A stretch of 64,000 bases of DNA, taken from NCBI RefSeq assembly GCF_019774615.1, contig NZ_CP081497.1:434001-498000 (forward strand). Reading direction: 5' to 3'. The position numbers were made by a program, and so were the translations under genes. Within the stretch, counting starts at the first letter, position 1; each line of letters starts with the position of its first letter. Origin of the DNA: Streptomyces sp. BHT-5-2 (GTDB lineage Bacteria; Actinomycetota; Actinomycetes; Streptomycetales; Streptomycetaceae). This document shows positions 10,201 through 17,397 of this stretch, one piece after another. The notes under the pieces were generated by a model. It searched no databases. It saw only the letters and a program-made list of their open reading frames with translations, and was not told the origin of the DNA.

Positions 10201-10414
10201 GGACACCCTGTTCATCGACGAGGGCTTCGGCAGCCTCGACGAGCAGACCCTCGACGAGGTCCTCGACGTCCTCGACGGCCTGCGCGAACGCGACCGCAGC
10301 GTCGGCCTGGTCAGCCATGTCGCCGACCTCAGGACCCGCATTCCCGCCCAACTGGAGGTCGTCAAGGACCGCACGGGCTCCAGCGTCCGCCACCGGCTGC
10401 CGGCCGGCGCCTGA
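7277..10414 (+). CDS. sbcC: Exonuclease SbcCD, SMC-like ATPase subunit SbcC
   Basis: 1045 residues; the Rad50-like partner of SbcD. The N-terminal ATPase lobe has MRLHRLTLTAFGPFAGSH and Walker A GPTGAGKTS (about 35-43). Two long Ala/Arg/Glu-rich coiled-coil arms flank a zinc hook CAVCGS at about residue 561. The C-terminal lobe has the ABC signature SLSGGETFFASLALALGLAD and Walker B TLFIDEGFGSLDE (about 977). A proline/glycine-rich insert (about 250-290) interrupts the first arm. Start ATG 7277 overlaps the sbcD stop. The extreme GC and Ala/Arg content makes an equally long meaningless open frame on the other strand. Confidence 0.96.
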   Translation: MRLHRLTLTAFGPFAGSHTVDFDRLARDGLFLLHGPTGAGKTSVLDAVCFALYGSVPGARQGGQALRSDLADPTTPTEVVLELTVAGRRLEITRLPEQPRPKKRGTGTTKEKALSRLREFAPAADGRPDAGKWRALSRSHQEIGEEIGQLLGMSKEQFCQVVLLPQGDFARFLRADAEARARLLGRLFDTRRFAALEDQLTARRRAAADRVAAGDERLLALAHRIAQAAGDTPDLADPSVPALSARAAVPAQAGPAGRGARTPRGTAPTRPADPDGAAPGPGEPGFADAVLARAAVARTGARERLDLARAAVTAAETAERAAAGRLEETRERDRLQRRHADARQRADRLAARADERDRLRTRLERARAAAEVAPVLDLRDAAWREQTAAQDAERRHRAPLPAALADAEGAELAAQERELRSLLGSLGAARRAERRAADLDRERADLDREARADEQTLLDTAEWLAGWDAARETLRRRIDDAQEAVRRAEQLAAQLAPAAERLAAARRRDRLAAELAEAEGRLLAARERAAAAHEHWLDLRDQRLRGIAAELAADLTDGRPCAVCGSTAHPDPARAGAGHVDRAAEEAAQAAHRRAEDVRQQAEDRRQSLKESLAAATAAAGATPATELADQVGQLTKEAEGAHTAGARLHAVREELARAEREYERRRDDRQRAERRAAARTSHREALDRERAALEAELAEARGDCASVADRAARLEAQAAGLAAAAEASRTAAACAERLKEADARLSDASYRAGFATPQDAADAVLPDAERRTLQQRHDDWQAEAAALAAELDRPELRAAAALPAADPDAARTAHQAAAARLRTATTALATARERCAALDRLSADAAADARELAPLRAAYDRIARLATLAAGTSAENERRMRLESYVLAARLEQVAAAATARLHRMSAGRYTLVHSDERAGGARRSGLGLHVVDAWTGRERDTASLSGGETFFASLALALGLADVVTDEAGGTRLDTLFIDEGFGSLDEQTLDEVLDVLDGLRERDRSVGLVSHVADLRTRIPAQLEVVKDRTGSSVRHRLPAGA

Positions 10415-10469
10415 CCGCAGGACCGGACGCCCTCGGTCGTCCGCACGAGCCGGATGGCACAATCCCGCC

Positions 10470-11243
10470 ATGACTCAAAAGAACGGCCTGCTGTCCGGCA
10501 AGGTTTCCCTGATTACGGGAGCGAGCAGCGGGATAGGCGCGGCAACCGCCAAGGTTTTCGCCGCAGAAGGTGCGACGGTGGTGCTCGCGGCCCGTCGCGT
10601 CGACCGTCTCGATGCGCTCGTGACGGAAATTCGGAAAACCGGCGCCGAGGCGTCGTACACGGCCATGGACGTGTCCCGGGACGAGGACGTGAAACGTGCC
10701 GTCGAATTCACCGTGGAGAAGTACGGGCGCCTGGATCTGGCGTTCAACAACGCGGGCATCGGCTGTGATCAGGAACCCATGCACCTGATGCGGCAGAACG
10801 CTTTCGACGAAATCATGGAAATCAACGTCGGTGGTGTCTGGCATTGCCTGCAACACCAGATTTCCGCGATGCTGCGGTGCGGTGCGGGCGGAGCAATCGT
10901 CAACAACAGCAGTGTCGGTGGCCTGCAGGCAATTCCCGCCGGCGCCCCCTACGTGGCCTCCAAGCACGCCGTCATCGGGCTGACCAGGGCGGCGGCCGCC
11001 GAATACGCACAGCGCGGTATCCGCGTCAACGCCGTGGCGCCCGGCACGACCCGTACCGAGATCATTGCCGGCTGGTTCGAACGGAATCCCGGACTGGAGG
11101 AGCAGCTGCACCAGGCGACTCCTCAGTCCCGTACCGCCGAGCCCGAGGAAATCGCCCAGGCGGTCGCGTGGTTGTGCAGTGACCGGTCCTCTTTTGTCAC
11201 GGGGACGGTGATGCCCGTGGACGGCGGTTACACCCTGGTGTGA
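10470..11243 (+). CDS. Short-chain dehydrogenase/reductase, probable butyrolactone pathway
   Basis: 257 residues; a classical NAD(P)-dependent SDR with the nucleotide-binding TGASSGIGAATA, NNAGIG, catalytic Ser in NNSSVGGLQ, YVASKHAV (Tyr and Lys), and C-terminal VTGTVMPVDGGYTLV. It lies tail-to-tail with the AfsA-like gene beside the gamma-butyrolactone receptor, so it may reduce the 6-keto precursor of the autoregulator, as described for ScbB/BarS1-type reductases. That role is inferred from context. Codon use is visibly less GC-extreme than in sbcC, as in the next two genes. Confidence 0.85.
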   Translation: MTQKNGLLSGKVSLITGASSGIGAATAKVFAAEGATVVLAARRVDRLDALVTEIRKTGAEASYTAMDVSRDEDVKRAVEFTVEKYGRLDLAFNNAGIGCDQEPMHLMRQNAFDEIMEINVGGVWHCLQHQISAMLRCGAGGAIVNNSSVGGLQAIPAGAPYVASKHAVIGLTRAAAAEYAQRGIRVNAVAPGTTRTEIIAGWFERNPGLEEQLHQATPQSRTAEPEEIAQAVAWLCSDRSSFVTGTVMPVDGGYTLV

Positions 11244-11489
11244 CGCCCGGGCGCGGAAGAAGCCCGCTTGCGGTATGCCGTGGCCGGAGACTGTTGCGTA
11301 CCGCGAGCGGACCGCTGATCTTTTTCACGGCCGTCTTCGGGCCGCCGAAAGGCAGTTCGACGGGCGGGAATTCGCCGGTTCTCCGGTGCGCGCGGACGCA
11401 TGGCAGGGTTCCGGCGGTGGCCGGGCCTGGACCGGCTGTCTCTTTCGGGCAGCCGGTCACCGGACTCCGCGGCGGTCGCCGGACGTCGA
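11244..11489. other. Intergenic gap between converging SDR and afsA-like genes
   Basis: 246 bp with no convincing gene. It contains short GC-rich inverted segments and no clean terminator that I can delimit. Both flanking genes read into it. Confidence 0.5.
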
Positions 11490-12461
11490 TCAGTTGCCGG
11501 AGCTGGTGAGAACGGCGGTGAATGCCGTCTCGCCGTTGTGATGTCCGGTCACGCGCACCGCGGTTGAGCCCTCGGCCTCGGCGGCGACCGGGTGCGCCTC
11601 GATCCAGCATGGGCTGTCGAACTCGACGTAGCGGTCGAAGACGGTCTCGACGGCCGATGCCCGGAAGTTCCCTGGTGAAGTCACCAAACGGGCGGCCTGC
11701 TGGGCGGCCTCGATCAGGACGAGGCCGGGAACGTGGTCGACGGGGTGGTCGTACAGCGCCGTGTTGCGGAAGTCGTTGCGCAGCAGCCACCGGTCGGCGT
11801 GCTCCGTGGGGGCGAGCACCACCTCGACGTCGGCGGTGCAGTCCACCTGAGCCGGCGCGACGGGAGCGGACAGCGGCGGCTGGTCACTCACCGCCTCGGC
11901 GTGGTCGCCCCGGAGCCGGCGGTAGACCGCCGGCGGGATCCATTCGAAGCCGGTGGCCGCCGTGCCGATTTGCTGTCCTTCGCAGTGGATGGTCATGGTC
12001 ATGTGCAGACCGTTGATGGAGCGGCCGCGCGACTTGGTCGGCTCGCAGAGAACTTGAACAATCAGGCTGGCCGGTTTGTTTTTGGCGCGCAAGAAATCCA
12101 TGTCGAAGGAGAAGTCGAAGGTGCGCAGCAGGATCGCGTGCGCCAGTGGAGCCCCGAACTCCGCGTGTGCGAGCAGCAGTCCGGCCTGCCGCACCATCTG
12201 GCCCGCCTGCATGGACTCGCTCCGGAACCCGTGTCCCGGCTCCCCGTTGCCCGGTGCCGGCCATTGGGCCGTCACCCGGTAGTTCATGTCGCCGGAGCGC
12301 TGCCAGTCGGTGACCAATACGGAATTGTCGTGCCGGAGATGGACGAAACTGTTGAGCACACGTGCGCTTTGTTCCGCGCTCTGCGGAGCGGGGAGCGGCA
12401 AGTCCCCGTGCGGTGCGATAGAACTTTCCTCGTGGTCGAGCCTGAGCAATGGCTTGGACAT
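11490..12461 (-). CDS. AfsA-family gamma-butyrolactone synthase homologue
   Basis: 323 residues with the two hot-dog-like AfsA repeats. One is at about 35-165 (FVHLRHDNSVLVTDWQRSG, MQAGQMVRQAGLLLAHAEFG) and one at about 210-310 (VVLAPTEHADRWLLRNDFRN, DHVPGLVLIEAAQQAARL). AfsA/ScbA enzymes condense a beta-ketoacyl-ACP with dihydroxyacetone phosphate, the committed step to A-factor-type signals. The gene is divergent from the TetR receptor, with a shared regulatory region carrying an ARE-like operator, the canonical layout for butyrolactone loci. No antibiotic cluster is visible within the window, so the target regulon is unknown. Confidence 0.92.
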   Translation of the reverse strand: MSKPLLRLDHEESSIAPHGDLPLPAPQSAEQSARVLNSFVHLRHDNSVLVTDWQRSGDMNYRVTAQWPAPGNGEPGHGFRSESMQAGQMVRQAGLLLAHAEFGAPLAHAILLRTFDFSFDMDFLRAKNKPASLIVQVLCEPTKSRGRSINGLHMTMTIHCEGQQIGTAATGFEWIPPAVYRRLRGDHAEAVSDQPPLSAPVAPAQVDCTADVEVVLAPTEHADRWLLRNDFRNTALYDHPVDHVPGLVLIEAAQQAARLVTSPGNFRASAVETVFDRYVEFDSPCWIEAHPVAAEAEGSTAVRVTGHHNGETAFTAVLTSSGN

Positions 12462-12510
12462 AGGACCCCCTCGGTTGACTCGAGCAACAGCCCTTCGGCT
12501 GGCTGATGAT

Positions 12511-12540
12511 AAGTTACGTACTAACCGGTTTGATTTTCAA
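12511..12540. promoter_or_regulatory. ARE-like autoregulatory element (butyrolactone receptor operator)
   Basis: The 155-bp divergent region holds TTACGTACTAACCGGTTTGA (12514-12533) with the palindromic core AACCGGTT at 12523-12530. This resembles the known ARE pattern for ArpA/ScbR-type repressors (ACnnACCGG followed by a TTT-rich half). It lies 50 bp upstream of the afsA-like start and about 80 bp upstream of the receptor start, well placed to control both. Confidence 0.75.
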
Positions 12541-12616
12541 TGCAGAGGTACACCACCACAGAGCATTTGCTCAAGCGGGGAGGCCAGCCGCATGTGGTAG
12601 CGAGGGAGGCTTCGTC

Positions 12617-13294
12617 ATGGCAAGGCAGGCACGGGCGATACAGACGCGCCGGCAGATCCTGGAAGCGGCGGGCCTGGTCTTCGACCAGCTCGGATACGAA
12701 TCCGCGACCATCACCGAGATCCTCGCGCGGGCGGGCGTGACCAAGGGCGCCCTGTACTTCCACTTCGACTCCAAGGAAGAGCTGGCCCGAGGCGTGCTCG
12801 CCGAGGCCGTCACCACCGAGGGCGTCATCCCGCAGGACTCCAAACTTCAGGAGTGCGTGGACCTGGGGCTGGTGCTCGCGCACCGGGTGCCGCGAGAACC
12901 CATGCTGAGTGCCGCCATCCGCCTGTCGGCCGACCAGAAGGCCCGCACCATGTTCGGCACCTCCTGGACGGCCTGGGCGACCCTCATGGCGGAGTACCTG
13001 GCCCAGGCCAAGGCGCAGGGCGAACTTTTACCGCACGTCGTTCCCGAGCAGACCGCGATGATCATCGTCGCGTCATGGACCGGCGTGGAGATCGTGACCT
13101 CCGATCTCGACGACGGGGAGTCCCTCGAAGAACGCATCTCCAGGCTCTACGATCACCTGCTGCCCAGCATCGCCGTGCCGGGTGTGCTGGCCAGGCTGGA
13201 CACCTCGCCGGACCGCGGCGCCCGGATCTGGCAGGCGCACCAGGAGCTCGGTATGGAAACGGGCGGAAGCGCCGATGCGCGGGTGTGTGTCTGA
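12617..13294 (+). CDS. TetR-family gamma-butyrolactone receptor-like repressor
   Basis: 225 residues. The N-terminal HTH (about 1-55: ARQARAIQTRRQILEAAGLV, ITEILARAGVTKGALYFHF) has the ArpA/ScbR hallmark ESATITEILARAGVTKGALY. The ligand-binding domain contains TSWTAWATLMAEYLAQAKAQ and the conserved Trp of the butyrolactone pocket in IIVASWTGVEIVTS. GAGGGAGG precedes ATG 12617. It is expected to repress itself and the divergent afsA-like gene until the signal accumulates. It could also be a pseudo-receptor, but physical coupling to an afsA homologue favours a true receptor. Confidence 0.9.
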   Translation: MARQARAIQTRRQILEAAGLVFDQLGYESATITEILARAGVTKGALYFHFDSKEELARGVLAEAVTTEGVIPQDSKLQECVDLGLVLAHRVPREPMLSAAIRLSADQKARTMFGTSWTAWATLMAEYLAQAKAQGELLPHVVPEQTAMIIVASWTGVEIVTSDLDDGESLEERISRLYDHLLPSIAVPGVLARLDTSPDRGARIWQAHQELGMETGGSADARVCV

Positions 13295-13453
13295 AGCGGC
13301 GCGCTCGGGCCGGCGGTCCGCGGCTCGATCGGCAGGCGCGGACTTCCCCACCCGGCGGGAGCCCGTCGAGAACCGCACTGGTTCCAGTGCCCGGAACCGG
13401 GTGGCGGACGGGGCCGAGCGGGGGCCGTACGCCGGGCGGCCGGGCCCGGGGGC

Positions 13454-13900
13454 TCAGGTGCGGACCGGGCGCCGGGGGACCGGTGAGGAGTACACGACGC
13501 TGGTGGACACCTCGCCGAGCGCGCCGATCCGGCCGGACACCTCCTCCAAGTGCTTCATCGACCGCGCCGCGACCTTGATGAACAGGCAGTTCTCGCCCGT
13601 GACGTGGTGTGCCTCCAGGATCTCCGGGGTGTCCGCCGCCAGGTCCCGGAAGGGCCGGCCGTCCCCGCCGGAGTGCCGCAGCCGGACGAACGCCAGGACC
13701 GGCAGCCCGACCCGCTCCGGGTCGATCACCGCCGCGTAGCCGGAGATCACGCCGGACTCCTCCAGGCGCCGCACCCGCGCGGACACCGCGCTCGGCGACA
13801 TGTTCACCGCCCGCGCCAGCTCGGCGCGGCCCATCCGCCCGTCGTGCTGCAGGACGTCGAGGATGCGCCGGTCGGCGTCATCAGGGGAGTATCCGGTCAT
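13454..13900 (-). CDS. Lrp/AsnC-family transcriptional regulator
   Basis: 148 residues. The N-terminal HTH (DADRRILDVLQHDGRMGRAE, NMSPSAVSARVRRLEESGVI) is followed by a RAM ligand-binding domain (VLAFVRLRHSGGDG, AHHVTGENCLFIKVAARSMK). Such proteins sense amino acids and form octamers. It lies downstream of the DUF885 gene on the same strand with a 212-bp gap, so it probably has its own promoter. No target is evident. Confidence 0.93.
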   Translation of the reverse strand: MTGYSPDDADRRILDVLQHDGRMGRAELARAVNMSPSAVSARVRRLEESGVISGYAAVIDPERVGLPVLAFVRLRHSGGDGRPFRDLAADTPEILEAHHVTGENCLFIKVAARSMKHLEEVSGRIGALGEVSTSVVYSSPVPRRPVRT

Positions 13901-14112
13901 CCCCGCTGTCTAGCAGGGGAGTCACCGGCAGAGCAAGGGTCTCCGGGGCGCCGATCGGCCCGGCGCCGACGGCCGGTCCCGGCCCTCCGGCGTCCGTCCG
14001 GCCGGGTCCGCGCGTCCCGCGCCGCTGCGTGGAGCGGCGTCGGGCCCACGGAGCGCCGCGGCCGGCCACCACGGGATCGCGACGGCCGGCCGCGGGAGCG
14101 CGGGCGCCCCGG

Positions 14113-15807
14113 TCAGAGCGCCGAGAGTTCGGTTAGCAGGTCGTCCAGGCCGAGCGAGCCCTGGGACAGGGCCGCCATGTGCCATGCCTTCAGGTCGAAG
14201 TCCGCGCCGTGCCGGGCGCGGGCGGCCTCCCGGCCCTGGAGCCAGACGCGCTCGCCGAGCTTGTAGCCGATCGCCTGGCCGGCCATGCCCTGGTAGCGGA
14301 TGATCTCGCTCTCGACGAAGTCGGCCGGGCGGCTGCTGTGCGCGGCCATGAACGCGTGCGCCAGCTGCGGCGTCCAGCGCTCGCCCGGGTGGAACGGGGA
14401 GTCGGCCGGGATCTCCAGCTCCAGGTGCATGCCGATGTCGATGACGACCCGGACCGCCCGCATCATCTGGGCGTCCAGATAGCCCAGCCGCCGCTCCGGC
14501 GTGGTCAGGAAGCCCAGCTCGTCCATGAGGCGCTCGGCGTACAGCGCCCAGCCCTCCACGTTGGCGCTGACCATGCCGACCGAGGTCTGGTAGCGCGACA
14601 GCCGGTCGGCGACGTGCGCCCACTGCGCGAGCTGGAGGTGATGGCCGGGCACCCCCTCGTGGTACCAGGTGGAGACCAGGTCGTAGGCCGGGAAGCGGGT
14701 CTGGCCCATGGTCGGCAGCCAGGTGCGCCCGGGGCGGGAGAAGTCCAGCGAGGGCTGGGTGTAGTACGGGGCGGCGGCGCTTCCGGGCGGGGCGATCCTG
14801 GACTCCACCCGGCGGACCCGCTCGGCGAGGTCGAAGTGGGTGCCGTCCAGCGTGTCGATGGCCTCGTCCATCAGCGACTGGAGCCACTGCCGGGTCTCCT
14901 CGACGCCCTCGACCGCCTCGCCGTGCTCGTCGCACCAGGCCAGCGCCTCCCACGGGGTCCGGGCGCCGGGCAGCACCTTCTCGGCCTCGGCCTGCATCTC
15001 GCCCAGCAGCCGGTGGAACTCCGACCAGCCGTAGGCGTACGCCTCCTCCGGGTCGATGTCGGCGCCGTTGTAGTAGCGGGCGAGCCGGGCGTACCGCTCG
15101 CGGCCGACCACGTCCGGCGCGCCCTCGATCGCCGGGGCGTAGACGTCGCGGAACCAGTCGCGCAGCTCCACCAGGGCGCCGTTGGCGGCCTCGGCGGCCG
15201 CGTCCAGCTCGGCGCGCAGCGACGCCGGGCCGGCAGCGGCGAACTCGGCGAACCAGCCGCGGTCGGTGCCGATCCACTCGCCCAACTGGCCGATGACGGT
15301 GGCCACCTGGAGCGGCCCGCCGGGAAGGCCCTGCTCCAGACCGGCCTGGAGGGCGGCGCGATAGCCGGCCAGCGCGGCCGGCACGGCGCGCAGCCGCCGG
15401 GCGATCGCCGCCCAGTCCTCCTCGGTGTCGGCGGGGGTGAGGATGAGCGCCTCGCGTACGTGGTGCAGCGGAGAGCTGAGGTTGCTGACGGTGCGCAGCC
15501 CCTCGCCGGCGTCGTGGACGGCGAGTTCGGCGGTGAGCCGTTCGCGCAGCAGCCGCGCGCAGACCTGCTCGGCGGGGCTGTCCGCGCCCGGCCGGGCCTC
15601 GGCCTCGGTGAGCCTGTCCAGGGTCGTACGGGCGAGCTGCGCCACCGCTTCCTGGCCCTCGGGCGAGAAGTCGGGGAGCCTGCCGGAGCTCTCGGGGACG
15701 CCGAGGAACGTGCCGGTGATCGGGTCCAGTTCGACGAGGGCGTCGACATAGGCGTCGGCGACCTGGCGGGGCAGCGGACCGCCCGCGGGAGTAGTGGTGT
15801 TGGACAT
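14113..15807 (-). CDS. DUF885 family protein, putative zinc peptidase
   Basis: 564 residues of the DUF885 family, largely helical proteins with a conserved metal-peptidase-like motif, here WYHEGVPGHHLQLAQW. His/Glu/His in HEGxPGH are the probable zinc ligands and general base. No signal peptide is visible; the N-terminus is MSNTTTPAGGPLPRQ. ATG 15807 is chosen because GAGGA lies about 9 nt upstream; ATG 15816 is an alternative that would overlap that site. The substrate is unknown. The short neighbouring Lrp gene may relate to peptide or amino-acid supply, but this is speculative. Confidence 0.85.
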   Translation of the reverse strand: MSNTTTPAGGPLPRQVADAYVDALVELDPITGTFLGVPESSGRLPDFSPEGQEAVAQLARTTLDRLTEAEARPGADSPAEQVCARLLRERLTAELAVHDAGEGLRTVSNLSSPLHHVREALILTPADTEEDWAAIARRLRAVPAALAGYRAALQAGLEQGLPGGPLQVATVIGQLGEWIGTDRGWFAEFAAAGPASLRAELDAAAEAANGALVELRDWFRDVYAPAIEGAPDVVGRERYARLARYYNGADIDPEEAYAYGWSEFHRLLGEMQAEAEKVLPGARTPWEALAWCDEHGEAVEGVEETRQWLQSLMDEAIDTLDGTHFDLAERVRRVESRIAPPGSAAAPYYTQPSLDFSRPGRTWLPTMGQTRFPAYDLVSTWYHEGVPGHHLQLAQWAHVADRLSRYQTSVGMVSANVEGWALYAERLMDELGFLTTPERRLGYLDAQMMRAVRVVIDIGMHLELEIPADSPFHPGERWTPQLAHAFMAAHSSRPADFVESEIIRYQGMAGQAIGYKLGERVWLQGREAARARHGADFDLKAWHMAALSQGSLGLDDLLTELSAL

Positions 15808-15910
15808 GCGGGCCATCCTCGTACGGATCGGCCCGCCGCGTCACCATCATTCCGTCGGACGGGCCTGTCGCGGCCGGTACCGCTCTCCTCCCGGCACCGG
15901 CCGCACCGGC

Positions 15911-17314
15911 TCAGCCGCGCCGGGAGCCGTCCCGAAGGCGCAGCTGCGGATCGTCCGCACGACGGGCGGGGAGGCCGCCGGGGCGCGCGGTGATCACCAG
16001 CGTGCCCTCCTCGATCTGGTAGTCCAGCGGGAGTCCCAGACCGCGCATCGCCGCCACCATCCCGGTGTTGGACGCTTTGGTGATGGCGTAGATGCTCTCG
16101 CAGCCGGTCTCGGCGGCCATCGCGACCAGCCGCCGCAGCAGCTCCGCGCCGATGCCGCGCTGCTGCCAGGCGTCCTCGACCAGCAGTGCCACCTCGGTCT
16201 CGTCGCCGTCCCACAGCAGGTGGCCGAGGGCCACCAGCCGCCCGGAGGCGGTCTCCACGGCCAGCGTGCGGCCGAACCGCGGGCTCAGCAGATGTCCGAG
16301 ATAGCGGTCGGCGTCCCCGACCGGGCCGTGGTAGCGCTGCGCCAGCGTGCCCGTCGAGCAGCGCTCGTGCATGGCCCGGGCGGCGGCCAGATCGCCGGTG
16401 TCGGCGCGGCGGACGGTGATCTCGTTGCCCTCCGGCAGCGTGAGCACGTCGCGCCGCGGCGGTATTCGCTGGCCGAGCCGGGCGTCCAGCTCGACCAGCG
16501 CCCGCACCCGGGCGAACTCGGTGGGGGTGAACGGCAACTGCGGCCGTTCGATGGTGAGCGAGCCCCCGGAAGGGTCGCGGAACTTCATGGTGTGCTCCTC
16601 CAACACGCCCTCTGTGGGCACTTCTTCGGCCTGCGGCTGGCCGGTGAGCGACCGGGCGGGCACCGAGTGGATGGTGCAGCGGCCCAGCAACTGACGCAGC
16701 GCCAGCGGGAGTTCGGCGGAATCCAGCGCCGTGCGGGTGGCCAGGCCCAGCATCCGGGTCGGCGCGTCGGCGAGGTCGTGCGCGTCGGCCCGCTCCAGCC
16801 AGGCGTCGGTGCCGCCGGCGCCGGCGATCGTGTCGGTCAGCTCCGCGGGCGCCAGGCCGGCCGGGGCGCGCAGCAGGAACTCGTCGACCGTCCCCGCGGA
16901 CAGCGGGTGGGTCTGCAGGCTGAGGATGTCCACCCGCAGCGCGGCCAGCGCCGTGCACAGGACGGCGAGGCTGCCCGGCTCGTCGCGGACCGTGGTCCGC
17001 ATCCGCCACAGCGCCGTCCCCGGGGCGCCGGCCTCGGCGGCGGGCCCGGCCGGCGCCGAGGTGGCGCCGGCGGCCGCGGGATCCGTCGGTGGTGGGGCCT
17101 TCTCCTGGCGGCGTGCCCACCATCCCCGGAAGCCGGCCCCGGCCAGCAGGGCCAGCGCGGCGACGGACAGCAGCACCCGGCCCGACGGGCCCGGGACCAG
17201 GGCGTCGACGGCGGCGTCGGCCACCGCCACGGCCGTGAACAGGGCGGCGAGTACGACGGCGGCCTGGCGCCGGTCGGGGCGCCGGGCGGAACGGACGGAG
17301 GTCACTTCAGTCAT
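15911..17314 (-). CDS. Membrane-anchored ACT-GNAT acetyltransferase
   Basis: 467 residues. Two hydrophobic segments near the N-terminus (about 19-41 and 46-62: AAVVLAALFTAVAVADAAV and VLLSVAALALLAGAGF) are followed by an ACT-like domain (about 100-180: RMRTTVRDEPGSLAVLCTAL, LRVDILSLQTHPLSAG). A C-terminal GNAT domain (about 310-450) has acetyl-CoA loop QQRGIGAELLRRLVAMA. ACT-GNAT fusions of actinobacteria are amino-acid-responsive protein lysine acetyltransferases (AAPat type). The membrane anchor before the ACT domain is a less usual addition. ATG 17314 follows AAGGC. An inverted repeat lies just upstream. The acetylation substrate is unknown. Confidence 0.82.
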   Translation of the reverse strand: MTEVTSVRSARRPDRRQAAVVLAALFTAVAVADAAVDALVPGPSGRVLLSVAALALLAGAGFRGWWARRQEKAPPPTDPAAAGATSAPAGPAAEAGAPGTALWRMRTTVRDEPGSLAVLCTALAALRVDILSLQTHPLSAGTVDEFLLRAPAGLAPAELTDTIAGAGGTDAWLERADAHDLADAPTRMLGLATRTALDSAELPLALRQLLGRCTIHSVPARSLTGQPQAEEVPTEGVLEEHTMKFRDPSGGSLTIERPQLPFTPTEFARVRALVELDARLGQRIPPRRDVLTLPEGNEITVRRADTGDLAAARAMHERCSTGTLAQRYHGPVGDADRYLGHLLSPRFGRTLAVETASGRLVALGHLLWDGDETEVALLVEDAWQQRGIGAELLRRLVAMAAETGCESIYAITKASNTGMVAAMRGLGLPLDYQIEEGTLVITARPGGLPARRADDPQLRLRDGSRRG

Positions 17315-17332
17315 GCGGACAGCCTTGCCGAC

Positions 17333-17357
17333 AGGTGTTGCCTGGTCGCCAACACCT
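17333..17357. promoter_or_regulatory. Inverted repeat upstream of the ACT-GNAT gene
   Basis: AGGTGTTG (17333-17340) and CAACACCT (17350-17357) form a perfect 8-bp inverted repeat with a 9-base spacer, 19 bp upstream of ATG 17314. The size and place suggest a repressor operator rather than a terminator for phoD, whose stop is 40 bp away. Confidence 0.5.
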
Positions 17358-17397
17358 TGTGTCGGATGGGTAAAAGGCGCATTGGGCACATTGGCCC

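Noticed and set aside
7118..10471. An 1117-codon open frame on the minus strand opposite sbcC
   Set aside because: It is Gly/Ala/Val low-complexity sequence produced by high GC; sbcC has all motifs on the other strand.
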